Part shown: positions 36,498 to 46,319 of the stretch, in pieces
How positions within the stretch are numbered: the stretch's first letter is position 1
Layout of the letters: each line of letters begins with the position of its first letter
From: Paragorgia papillata
Taxonomy: Eukaryota; Cnidaria; Anthozoa; Scleralcyonacea; Coralliidae
Length of the DNA: 64,000 nucleotides
Direction of reading: 5' to 3'
NCBI GenBank assembly: GCA_035771165.1
Contig: JAWNZC010000025.1
Span: 1,534,001 to 1,598,000 of the forward strand
Made by a program: the position numbers and the translations under genes
Notes under the pieces: model-generated
The model's input: only the letters and a program-made list of their open reading frames with translations
Database searches by the model: none
Told to the model about the DNA's origin: nothing

Positions 36498-36932
36498 CTA
36501 AAATGTCACAGATCTTTCGCGGCGCGGGAAATCGCTTTCCCTCCCGAAAGCCTTGCGTCTAAAATGTCGTCCTTTGCGGTGCTGCAGATAGCCCATGTTT
36601 TTCGCTTTGCTGTAGTGACGGTCCGGTAAGGATAGATCGTATTTCTTATCCAATTCATCCACAGCTTTCGTCTCGTCCTCTTCTTCGACCTCGTCGATGG
36701 CTTCCAAGCTGGGGGAAAACTCCCTGTGCAGGCTACATCTGTTCGTGTTCGCGGGGTCTTGACGACTGCACCGACACTCGATTTCGTTAGGACTGGGTAT
36801 GTCCTCTTTCGCCTCGTGATGGGCCTTCCTTTCGTAGATACACGAGAAGTCGCAGACCTTCTCAGTTTTCTCCCAATCTGACATTGATAGCGGCTGATCA
36901 TCTGGGCACGATGGCACTTGGGAGCACAACAT
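36498..36932 (-). CDS. SMSD-family small protein, copy 3 (unknown function)
   Basis: A frame of 144 aa from the ATG at 36932 (MLCSQVPSCPDDQP). Block A: LSMSDWEKTEKVCDFSCIYE. The middle differs from the others, with a Cys-containing insert (ECRCSRQDP). Block B survives as EFSPSLEAIDEVEEEDE. Block C: YDLSLPDRHYSKAKNMGYLQ, then an R/K-rich tail ending RRERSVTF. The frame continues upstream of the ATG with hydrophobic codons (FLFSLLAV) to a stop about 39 bases further up. A spliced 5' exon could therefore add a signal-like N-terminus; without RNA data I use the ATG. Function unknown. Confidence 0.7.
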   Translation of the reverse strand: MLCSQVPSCPDDQPLSMSDWEKTEKVCDFSCIYERKAHHEAKEDIPSPNEIECRCSRQDPANTNRCSLHREFSPSLEAIDEVEEEDETKAVDELDKKYDLSLPDRHYSKAKNMGYLQHRKGRHFRRKAFGRESDFPRRERSVTF

Positions 36933-36999
36933 AACAGCCAGCAACGAAAAAAGGAAACTTGTAAAATATCACAGAAAGAGATAAAATTTAGCGCGAACA

Positions 37000-38580
37000 C
37001 GCCTGGGCATAAGCAGCTAAAATATTATGCCTTCGGATGTTGGATTTCGTCCGATCTCAATAATTTGAGAAAAACAAAAACAACCCCACTCCCCACCATC
37101 CCCTCCCCCGCTCTTGCCTAAATACTCCCGTGAACTCCGGTTTGATTACAAACGTTACAAATTACAAAACAACTCCGTGATGAAACCGTGTTGAAAGAAA
37201 GGAATACAAATTTTCATGCATTACAAGGAGAAGAGTATAAAAAATAATAAAAAGCGCGAAACACTTACACGTATTTTACATGAGTGATCACGTACCGAAA
37301 CACAATGTTTTAATTAACGCCAAAGAAAAAAGCAAATATAGCCGTATATTAAAATATATCCCTAATTAAAATATATATTGCTTTGGAGTCGGTTCTTTCT
37401 CGGTATACGAAAACAAGTCAACTCTATTGTTTACCAAAAACCACATCCAGCCGAAAATTTGAAAATATACTGGTGATATACTAGTTATATTTACAACGGT
37501 CAACAGGGAGATAGAAAATTCAAATTTTAAGATTTAAAATTAAATATAAAAAAGAATATGCATTCCTTAAATTCTTGCTGACCTTGTATATACTTAGCTT
37601 ATTTTCCGTTTGTAATTTAAAATTTTAAAATTTTGAATTTTCAAGTTATTTTAATCCTAGATATTTGATTCTAGTCACTTGGTCTGATGACGACTTTGTA
37701 ATATCAAAAGTTGAAATATCACCGTTTCATTTGTCTCATATTTTGAGTTTCAAAACGTTTGAAAATTTTCGGTTTATCCTTTGTCTTGTATCTATATTGT
37801 TTATACCATGTCACGCATTTGGTCATTATGCCATATAATCCTTTCGAAATTTTGACCCAAAAATAAAAAAAATGTCATTTCTGGGAGTCTGAACTATGGA
37901 GTCTGTCTTTCAAAAATCAAAGCTAAAATGTAGTGTTATAGAAAGTAGTATAAACGCTGAGTATATATAAGTGGTGTAAAAATAAAAAAATGGAAGGTAA
38001 TTGGTGTTGGAATACTTTTGATATTTTTTTCATAATAGTGAGTAATTTGAATACTTTTATGTGCATCTTAATAAGCCTTTCTGCCCTCCTTTGTGCGTTT
38101 CCATTTCAAAAGAATCTTTGCTTCATAACGAGGCCAAAAAGGCTCATTTAGATGCACATAAAAGAATATTTAAAGCAAAGGCCTTTATGAAGTGAAGGCT
38201 TAGAATTGGTCTATAAGAAGGTTTAACGAGTTTCGAGTGAAAGAGCTTTGTCAGAAATGTAAGAGCTCCTTTATCAGTATTTTGGCAGTAGACCAACTCC
38301 TTTTAACATTTCGACTTTAAACGCAGTACACTGCCAGATTTGAAAAGCAAAATATTGACATTTCGACCAACGTATTTATGCGCATAGAAAACAATGGTAA
38401 AATTGGCGCCAAAATGCGGTGTTACCCCACATGCCATAACTTTCTTTAAGTTCCACTTGAAACAGTGCACACAAAGCACATGAAAACAAACGATACATTT
38501 GCTCCTACATGAAGATGATCTAAAGATATCGAAGTTTTCGTTCGATTGTCTCGCAAATGAAAACATGTCGATATACCGTT
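37000..38580. other. no recognisable gene
   Basis: AT-rich. A small foldback lies at about 38050-38165 (ACTTTTATGTGCATCTTA mirrored by AGATGCACATAAAAG). A diverged GTTTCGAGTGAAAGAGC repeat is at 38230. Confidence 0.5.
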
Positions 38581-38594
38581 AGACAAGTATCGCA

Positions 38595-38855
38595 TGAATG
38601 GCTTAGATAACAGATCAGACCTTCTGATTACGAATTTAATTCCACCATTCGAGGTTCACAAACACTTGCTGAAGATAATTACATACTCAAACTTATAAGA
38701 TAACGTTTTCCTTAACCATTTCGGTCGTGAATGGCTTAGATGACAGATCAGACCTTCTGATTACGAATTTAATTCCACCGTCTGAGGTTCACAAACACTT
38801 GCTGAAGATAATTACATACTAAAACTTATAAGATAACGTTTTAATTAACCATTTC
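38595..38855. repeat. ~134-bp tandem duplication
   Basis: The segment GAATGGCTTAGATAACAGAT through AACCATTTCGGTCGT (about 38595-38728) is repeated directly after itself (38729-38860) with only a few substitutions. Confidence 0.9.
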
Positions 38856-38880
38856 GGTCGTCAGTTTCCATGTGACGAGT

Positions 38881-38951
38881 AAAATCGTCTGGCGCTAGCC
38901 AGAGTAAAATAGATAGGACTAGATAATCGGATGCCGCCTGGAAAGAGTTAA
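38881..38951. mobile_element. TTAA-flanked mini-element, partial
   Basis: The core AAAATCGTCTGGCGCTAGCC, AGAGTAAAAT and right end CCTGGAAAGAGTTAA match the element at 31593. The left end is not preserved. Confidence 0.65.
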
Positions 38952-38997
38952 TGTCGTTGTTATTGTTGTTGTTATTATTTTTTGTTTACTGTCTGTT

Positions 38998-39085
38998 ACT
39001 TGAACCATTTTGCATTTATTTTAAATATTCCAAGGCCTCTATACCTAATCTTTAAATGTTGCCACAGACCAGTTGGTAGTTTGTT
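38998..39085. repeat. dispersed repeat, copy 2
   Basis: Counterpart of 17213-17300: TATTCCAAGGCCTCTATACC and TTTAAATGTTGCCACAGACC are identical in both. Confidence 0.7.
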
Positions 39086-39479
39086 TGCGTTGTTTTTCTT
39101 CTTTCTTTACGAAAATGTTTCCCCGCGCTTTTCCCTGTGCTCCATCGAACTAGACGTGACAACCAATCAGAAATGTTTCTGCATTAAATCTATGTTATAA
39201 AAAATATATGAAGACAGAGTGAAGAATTTGTAGTTGAGTTGTTCATGCACTTGTCGAAGCTTTTATACAAAAAATGTTTACCATCGAAAACGCTTATAGA
39301 TTTCGCATGACGAATGGATCAATTATAGAACTACAAGACTTTTTGTTTTTCTTCATTTTAATTCTGTATTGACATGATCGTCTGTATTCCAGGGGTTAAA
39401 ATAATCAGCTGCATGTTGTCACGCAGGGGTTAGTATAATCAGCTGCAAATTTGTTAATCAAATTGATCACAGGAGCCGT

Positions 39480-39660
39480 TTACAAAAACAACGAACCCCC
39501 ACTATCTCGAACTCTAAGAAAAATAAAGAAAAATATCGAGATAACGGGGTTTATTATACTGTAAAAGAGTGGTGAAGTATATACGCCGAAATGAGATCAA
39601 CTTTGTTTGAGATCGATAGCAAGGATTTCGAGATAACGTATTTCGAGACAGCACTAGTGT
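39480..39660. repeat. decayed pogo-like MITE fragments
   Basis: Contains CTATCTCGAACTCTAAG, TATCGAGATAACGGGGTTTA and TTCGAGATAACGTATTTCGA, resembling the intact element at 39851-40048. Confidence 0.5.
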
Positions 39661-39850
39661 TCAACAGTAACGCGATGCTTCCGGAGATTATTTGATACAT
39701 CATTTTGAATTTCCAACGAGTTACTTCACTGTACTTGTTTTTATTTGGTACACTTTCAGTTTGGTTTACACAACTCTGGGATGATACCGTCAGCAAACGA
39801 GTACTGGCTCTTCAGGAACGTGAAACCATAAAATTGTGGTAATATTCCTA

Positions 39851-40048
39851 CAGTAGAACCTCGTTATTTCGAACTCAGTTATCTCAAAAACCTCGCTATC
39901 TCGATTCTCGAACAAGAGTTGATTTCCCTTCAACATATTTCTTCACTGTTTTACTGCACAATTGACCCCGTTATCTCGAACTCTCGCTATCTCGAACTAT
40001 TCTTTACCTCTTCGAACCTCGAGGGTTCAAGATAGCGAAGTTCCACTG
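39851..40048. mobile_element. pogo/Tigger-like MITE (198 bp), TA target site
   Basis: It starts CAGTAGAACCTCGTTATTTC and ends GATAGCGAAGTTCCACTG. The ends are imperfect inverted repeats beginning CAGT(A/G)GAAC, flanked by TA on both sides (39849-39850, 40049-40050). CAGTRGAACC ends with TA duplications are characteristic of pogo-group Tc1/mariner elements. No transposase remains. Confidence 0.8.
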
Positions 40049-41049
40049 TATATCCTTGTGGCATAATCGTATATTAAATATAGGCAAATTTTCATTAATT
40101 AGGAAAAGTCTACGAACATGACTTGTCAGTGACGAGTACAAAAAATATTTTGAATGAAGTTATCATCATATTTTCAGAGAGTAGAATATAAAGCGCTGCT
40201 AACGTGGGACAGCAATTATTTGCCGATAATGAGGATAAAGTCTGACGTTTAGTTTTTCAGAACAGCTGAGCCCACAGTCGAATAAAAATATCCAATAATG
40301 TCAGCGGTCGTTACCACGAATCCGACAATTTACCCGCCATTTGGTTTGGCCAGAACCCAGAGTCCAGTTGTACATATCGGTCAGCGGTATCAACACGTTT
40401 TGCTTTGTTAAAACTGAGCCTCCTTTGAATAATGCACGAGTCTGCGGTCAGTGACTAGGATCAGTAACACCAACCCGCCCCCCCCAACCAAGTCTTGTTG
40501 TAATAAAACATAACTTAGAATAACACATCCGCATGCAGTCTGCGTCGCGTCCGACCCTTAAAATTGTTTTTTTTTAAATATAAAATCCGATATTCAGTCA
40601 ACAGTAAGTAGTATAAACATGATTACATATTAATTGCACCTCGGAGTCTCTTCTTAACATATGCACCTCGTATTTGTCTCTTTGTTAAACGACTTTGAAA
40701 CTTAAAAAATAATGTCGATGTACACTTTACATCCAGCCTGCGGCTTACATCTAAAATTTCTAGAATTAAAAGTAGAACGGCTAATCAAAATAACGTCTAG
40801 AGATAGCTCAGTACATGTGCATGCTAGTTTAACTTAACTTATTTTGGCAATTGCAAGACTTATTTTTTGCGATTATTTCGATTGTTTTGGCAATTTGAAT
40901 ACGGTCTAGACAACGTGGATCCACAAGAGCCAAACCGCAAATTTTTAATTTAATTTTCTTTGTCTCGTCAACAAAAACATGAGCGTCTACACAGCTGAAT
41001 GATGGCTGCAAAACAAACACTATTAAACTGGTTTGAATAAGACGTTTCC

Positions 41050-41785
41050 ACGTTTGCACAAACGTAAATAGTATATAGAATATAGTACAAACTCTGATTG
41101 GAATAGTATAGAACATTACGAATTCTGACAGGAATAGTAGAATACGAATTCTGATTACTGAATATACTATATAGAATACTACGAATTCTGATTAGAATAG
41201 TATAGTATAGAATACAGTACTATAAATTCTGATTGGAATAATATAGAATAACACTATTTCTAATCAGAATAATAAAGGAATAATATCAGTAGACTATACT
41301 AAGAATCTGATTACAATAGTATAGAATAATACGTATTCTGATTAGAATATAAAGGAATAATATGGAATACTACGAATTCTAATTGGAATAGTATAGAATA
41401 CAGTAATATAAATTCTGATTGGAATAATATAGAATACGATTTCTAATCAGAATAATAAAGGAATAATATAGACTATACTAAGAATCTGATTACAATAGTA
41501 TAGAATAATACGTATTCTGATTAGAATGTAAAAGAAAATATAGCATACTATACAACTTCTGATTGGAATAGTATAGGATATAGTACTATACGAAGCTTGA
41601 TTGGAATAGTATAGAATACTACGAATTCTGACTGAAATAGTATAGAATAATAGGAATGCTAATTAGAATAATAAAGGAATAATATAGAATACTAAGAATT
41701 CTGATTAGAATAATAAAGAATACTATAGAATACTACAAATTCTGATCAGAATAGTAAAGAATACTACGATTTCTGGTTAGTACAC
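41050..41785. repeat. decayed tandem array, ~32-35 bp unit
   Basis: About 20 diverged copies of a unit like AGAATACTACGAATTCTGAT, TAGAATAGTAT. EcoRI-type GAATTC recurs in many units. Units vary by substitution and small indels, so the array is old. Non-coding. Confidence 0.9.
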
Positions 41786-42457
41786 TACAACAATACTAGA
41801 GCCGGCTCGCAGGCTACAACAGTACAAGTATAATTACGGAAAATGACACATATATACATGTCTGAAAATATGAAAGGCAAAATGTCTTCGCAAATGACCG
41901 AGAAAAATATGATTACCAAGATTGCAAGAGAATATGACAATAGATACGAAAAACAATATTTGTCAATTTGTCCAGCAAGTCATCGCAAGTTGGCAGTCAC
42001 GCTATCTCAGCCAGCCGCTATGAATAATTTCCCGAAAATATCATGTACCGTGACAAAGTTAAAACTTGTTTAAAACACTCATGAAACCTTTATTTTGTTA
42101 ATTTGGGTGTTCGAACGACCGCTACAGAAATTCTGACTGTCAACTTGCGTTCTCTTTTGATTAGGGCTTTATACTGTTTTATCTTACAGTAACACTGTGC
42201 CCCCATTCTTCCTCCAGGAACACGGAGAAACTGGGCGGTGGTTAAGAACGGGGAGGCTGGCAATAACGTGTGGTTAACACGGCCTAAGCAATGTCCTTAG
42301 CGGCGTTGTTTTCAACGAAAAACCGTTATGAACGGGGGAAAGCTTCATTGACTGGTACCTGCGGTGAAAAATATAGTAAACACCTGCTCAACGTGACAAC
42401 GTTTTTGGGGGTGTCGCGACGAATGAGCAGACAAACGACACAAACAAAACGGGACTC

Positions 42458-42463
42458 TATAAA
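42458..42463 (+). promoter_or_regulatory. TATA box of copy 4
   Basis: TATAAA in CTCTATAAAGCAG lies 63 bases before the ATG at 42521. A start of transcription near 42488 would give a ~30-base leader. Confidence 0.45.
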
Positions 42464-42520
42464 GCAGAGGTAAAGGAAGAGACAGACGTCGGTATATAGC
42501 AAAAAAAACCAGAACTATAT

Positions 42521-42898
42521 ATGGTACCAGATATGGTTCTTCCATCGACGACTAACGAAGTTATTCTGTCAATGTCGGACGTCGAAAGTCGCGAGAAGTT
42601 GTACGACGCGGGTTTGAACGTGAAAGATGTTGCACTGGTTAAGACATCGTGTCGACGAAATTGTAAGAATAAAGCGCGGCAACCACGAGGAAAAGACCCT
42701 GATAATAAGAATGATGAGAGAAGTGGAAAAGAGAAGACCACATCTAGTCCTGTTTGTCATTCAAAAGAGAAACACGAGGAACCACTTGTTGGACTTCATC
42801 GGCAGAGAGCGCTTGAGAAAGGGCATTTCAGAAAAGACAAACACCGCTCATTCAGAATAGGAATATACACAAAAAGAAGTCGGGTAGAAACGTTTTAG
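42521..42898 (+). CDS. SMSD-family small protein, copy 4 (short form)
   Basis: A single-exon frame of 125 aa from ATG (MVPDMVLPSTTNEVI) to TAG, on the strand opposite to the other three copies. Block A: LSMSDVESREKLYDAG. The central ITKIF/SPSLEDI block is absent and replaced by a Lys/Arg/Asn-rich segment (KNKARQPRGKDPDNKNDER). Block C: LVGLHRQRALEKGHFRKDKH, then RSFRIG and a basic C-terminus. Net charge is strongly positive. It looks like a diverged or shortened paralogue; expression would tell whether it is functional. Confidence 0.6.
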   Translation: MVPDMVLPSTTNEVILSMSDVESREKLYDAGLNVKDVALVKTSCRRNCKNKARQPRGKDPDNKNDERSGKEKTTSSPVCHSKEKHEEPLVGLHRQRALEKGHFRKDKHRSFRIGIYTKRSRVETF

Positions 42899-43308
42899 AA
42901 TGGGACTTTTTGCGCTACACGGAACAATGTTAAGAAACAGTTTGAAAGTGCTATGGGGTTATGACAGGCGAACAGCTGTCTTGAACTTATGGGTGCGGCT
43001 AGCAGAGCATTGAGAAACTAATCTTCAAATGATAATTTGACGTACTGCGTAAATTATTTAAGCTAAACAAACAATCTTATTGACAAAGTTAACAGCAAAG
43101 CTGATATGTAGTTGTGAACAACATACTGTAGTAGTTTGGGTTTAAAACCTTCAATGTAAGTCTTTTGTTGAAATTAGATTGTGAATGAAGTTGCTACTGT
43201 AAAGCTAGTACTTAGTACTGGTACATTATATATAGTTTTAAACATAAATTGTAATTTTTGAATCTTTATAAGTTTATACAGAATATTTTTTCCACGCTGT
43301 GTGCTGCT

Positions 43309-44346
43309 GCACTGTACTGCACTATACTGTACTTCACTGTACTGTACTGCACTATACTGTACTTCACTATACTGTACTGTACTTCACTGTACTGTACTTC
43401 ACTGTACTGTACTTCACTGTACTGTACTTCACTGTACTGTACTCTACTTCACTGTACTGTACTTCACTGTACTTTACTGTACTTTTTACTGTACTGTAAT
43501 TTACTGTACTGTACTTTACTGTACTGTACTTCACTGTACTTTACTGTACTGTACTTCACTGTACTTTACTGTACTGTACTGTACTTCACTGTACTGTACT
43601 GTACTGTACTTTACTTTTTACTGTACTGTAATTTACTGTACTGTACTTTACTGTACTGTACTTCACTGTACTTTACTGTACTGTACTTCACTGTACTTCA
43701 CTGTACTTTACTGTACTGTACTTTACTGTACTTTACTGTACTGTACTTTACTGTATTGTACTTTACTTCACTGTACTGTACTTTACTGTACTGTACTTTA
43801 CTGTACTGTACTTCACTGTACTTTACTGTACTGTACTGTACTTTACTGTACTTTACTGTGCTTCATTGTACTGTACTTCACTGTACTTTACTTTACTGTA
43901 CTGTACTTCACTGTACTGTACTGTACTTCACTGTACTTTACTGTACTTTACTGTGCTTCACTGTATTGTGCTTCACTGTACTGTACTTTACTGTATTGTA
44001 CTTTACTGTACTGTAATTTACTGTACTGTACTTTACTGTATTGTACTGTGCTTCACTGTACTGTACTTTACTGTACTGTACTTCACTGTACTTCACTGTA
44101 CTGTACTGTACTTTACTGTACTTTACTGTGCTTCATTGTACTTTACTGTACTGTACTTCACTGTACTTTACTTTACTGTACTGTACTGTACTTCACTGTA
44201 ATTTACTGTACTGTGCTTTACTGTACTGTACTGTACTGTACTGTACTGTACTGTACTTTACTGTGCTTCACTGTACTTTACTTTACTGTAATGTACTGTA
44301 CTTCACTGTAATTTACTGTACTGTGCTGTACTGTGCTGTACTTCAT
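43309..44346. repeat. ~1-kb ACTGT-type satellite array
   Basis: Built almost wholly from ACTGT, ACTTC and ACTTT pentamers in higher-order units of 10, 15 or 20 bp. Because the basic unit is 5 bp and the forward strand holds few stop triplets, all three forward frames stay open for long distances (LYCTVLYFTVL-type peptides). These are not genes. Confidence 0.97.
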
Positions 44347-44565
44347 AATCATTATATATCAATATTTATATTTATATTTATATTACACAGTATGTGCAGA
44401 TAAGATTGGGCATTTGGGTAAGAAATTAAAAAAATTGTACTTTCAATTCATATACAGTGGTTTGACATGACTGAAAAAATTCTGATGGGGCTCTCTTCTA
44501 TGAAAAAGAGAATCTGGGTTGATGCATGTTAAAAAGAATCAAAGAGTTTTTTGAGGGTTTATTAA

Positions 44566-44636
44566 TTAACCCATTACTGCCTAGGAAGTCTGAGGGTTCT
44601 CCCTTTGATAAGTAAAATCATCTAGGAATGGGTTAA
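44566..44636. mobile_element. TTAA-flanked mini-element (71 bp)
   Basis: TTAACCCATTACTGCCTAGG at the left and CTAGGAATGGGTTAA at the right are inverted, both ending in TTAA. The core GATAAGTAAAATCATCTAGG is diverged. TTAA with CCC-starting ends is the piggyBac signature. Confidence 0.75.
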
Positions 44637-44952
44637 CAGATCTTTCCACATGAAATGTGTGGATTATGTGAAGAGAAATTTGATTGATTGCAAAAAAAAA
44701 CAACATTGAACAAACAAATGCACTACACTGTTCAAAAGTTTGTATACATGTACAGTATTAAAGAATAAAACATAATCGGAAAATCGTCATCTTGTGACTT
44801 GATATTCAAGTTAAGAACACGATAAGACAAAATGAGATGTATATACAGTATTTAAACAAGACTATTGTATGTTGCTCTTATTGTGGATATGTAGATGCAG
44901 TAATGATTCTTGGTGGTTAAATAGTTTTAATGTCTGTAGTTTTAACAAAATG

Positions 44953-45221
44953 GGGTGTTGGTGGCACAGTGGTTAGCACATGTGCCTTTCACCTCTGTGA
45001 CCCGGGTTCAATTCCTGCTCTCAGCAGTTATCTGATTAAAATTTCACCTTGGCCTTGGCTCTACCAAACATTGCAGGTTTCCTCTGGGTACTCCAGTTTC
45101 CTCCTGTAGAAACACTGGACCATGAGGGATGGCCCTTACTGGACCTCTAGGGAGAACAGTTAGCTATTAACTGATAGAGCTATCCAGTATAAATAAGATT
45201 AGTTTAGTTTAGTTTAAATAT
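44953..45221 (+). mobile_element. tRNA-derived SINE, nearly full length
   Basis: GGTGTTGGTGGCACAGTGGT with box A, then box B GGGTTCAATTCC, the GGTTTCCTCTGGGTACTCCA core and the AGTTTAGTTTAGTTT tail. It is very close in sequence to 17538-17830 but lacks about 25 bases after CCTTGGCC. No clear flanking duplication. Confidence 0.88.
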
Positions 45222-45294
45222 TTAATAATAAGAAAGAAATGCAAGAAAGAGAAACACAAGAGAATGGGTCAACATCAATGCCTGCCATGCACAG

Positions 45295-45388
45295 TTAACA
45301 CTTTGAGGCCTGGACCTTTCCCTATGCTGAATAAAACCGTCTGGCGTTAGCCAGAACAAAATACTAAAGACTCGTCCTAAGGCTTTAT
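45295..45388. mobile_element. TTAA-type mini-element
   Basis: It begins TTAACACTTTGAGGCCTGGA and holds the core AAACCGTCTGGCGTTAGCCA. The right end is diverged. Closely similar to 59416-59557. Confidence 0.6.
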
Positions 45389-45389
45389 A

Positions 45390-46310
45390 GTGTATGTACT
45401 GTAGGAATCCTCAACATCTCACCATTACACTTGTACAAAACTGTATGAATTCACATGATTTCAAGTTGGTTTGTGTTTTGCCTTTATGTTGAGAACTGTG
45501 GTGGATGGTGAACCTTGATTTTGGCTTTGGAGGGAATATGTTCAATTTTGTGGGAAGGATGTAACTTAGCTGGTACTGTACACTGTAAGTACAGCTTATC
45601 AGCTGAAGTATCACAGGTTGTTGAACATGGCAAAGAATGTTACCGTAATTTTAAATATCATCAGGTTTTGCAATGTACCTTAAACATAAATATAAACACC
45701 TGTGTTGAATAAGAATATTTTTGTATGTATGAATATTACGCTAACGGCACATCTAATACAATTGACCAGGCACTATTTACAGTAAACCATAAAAATAAAA
45801 AATATATATGTAATTGACCTACATGTATTGACCTATTTTTTACAATAAGGAATAGGAAGCATGGCATTATTTTTTTGTTTTGAACCAAGACACTTTGTAG
45901 GATGCGATGGCCACTTAAAAGTACAGTACTTTCTAGTAATTTAATCGATTGTACTTGGGAATTGTACTCGAGGTACAGTATGGCACTTACTGTGATACGC
46001 CAATGATATATACCACATTATTCAAAATGGCTGAATATAAATGAAGGAACACCGAACAAAGAAGTAATACAAGTCAGTCTGGCGTGCTCCCTTGCCCAAA
46101 CCTATTATTAGCAGCTGCGGGTTATCCGATGGTGCAGGTAATAAGCTGATTTATTTTTCCAAAAGTGACATTTTTGTTGCTGTGCAGGTTATACGCCGTG
46201 CGGGTTATCACCCAGAAAATACGGTATACTACAGACAGATTACCTTGAGCTAGTAATTTGTCCAAATTGTATCAATAACTTCATTGCTTTGTAAAAAAAA
46301 TAAATTAATA
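45390..46310. other. 3' flank of the FKRP-like gene A, no separate gene seen
   Basis: AT-rich, with a CGGGTTATCACCCAGAAAATACGGTA-type repeat end at about 46200-46226. A 3' untranslated exon of the gene at 46320-47990 may lie here, because a splice donor follows its stop codon; TTTATT (AATAAA on minus) occurs near 46150. Confidence 0.4.
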
Positions 46311-46319
46311 GCTTACCTC

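Noticed and set aside
36506..37000. 164-codon minus-strand frame overlapping copy 3
   Set aside because: Alternative frame of the copy 3 gene; no paralogue shares it.
43258..44403. Long open frames of up to 336 codons with LYCTVLYFTVL repeats
   Set aside because: They arise from the ACTGT-type satellite in all three forward frames and have no start context, domain or codon bias.
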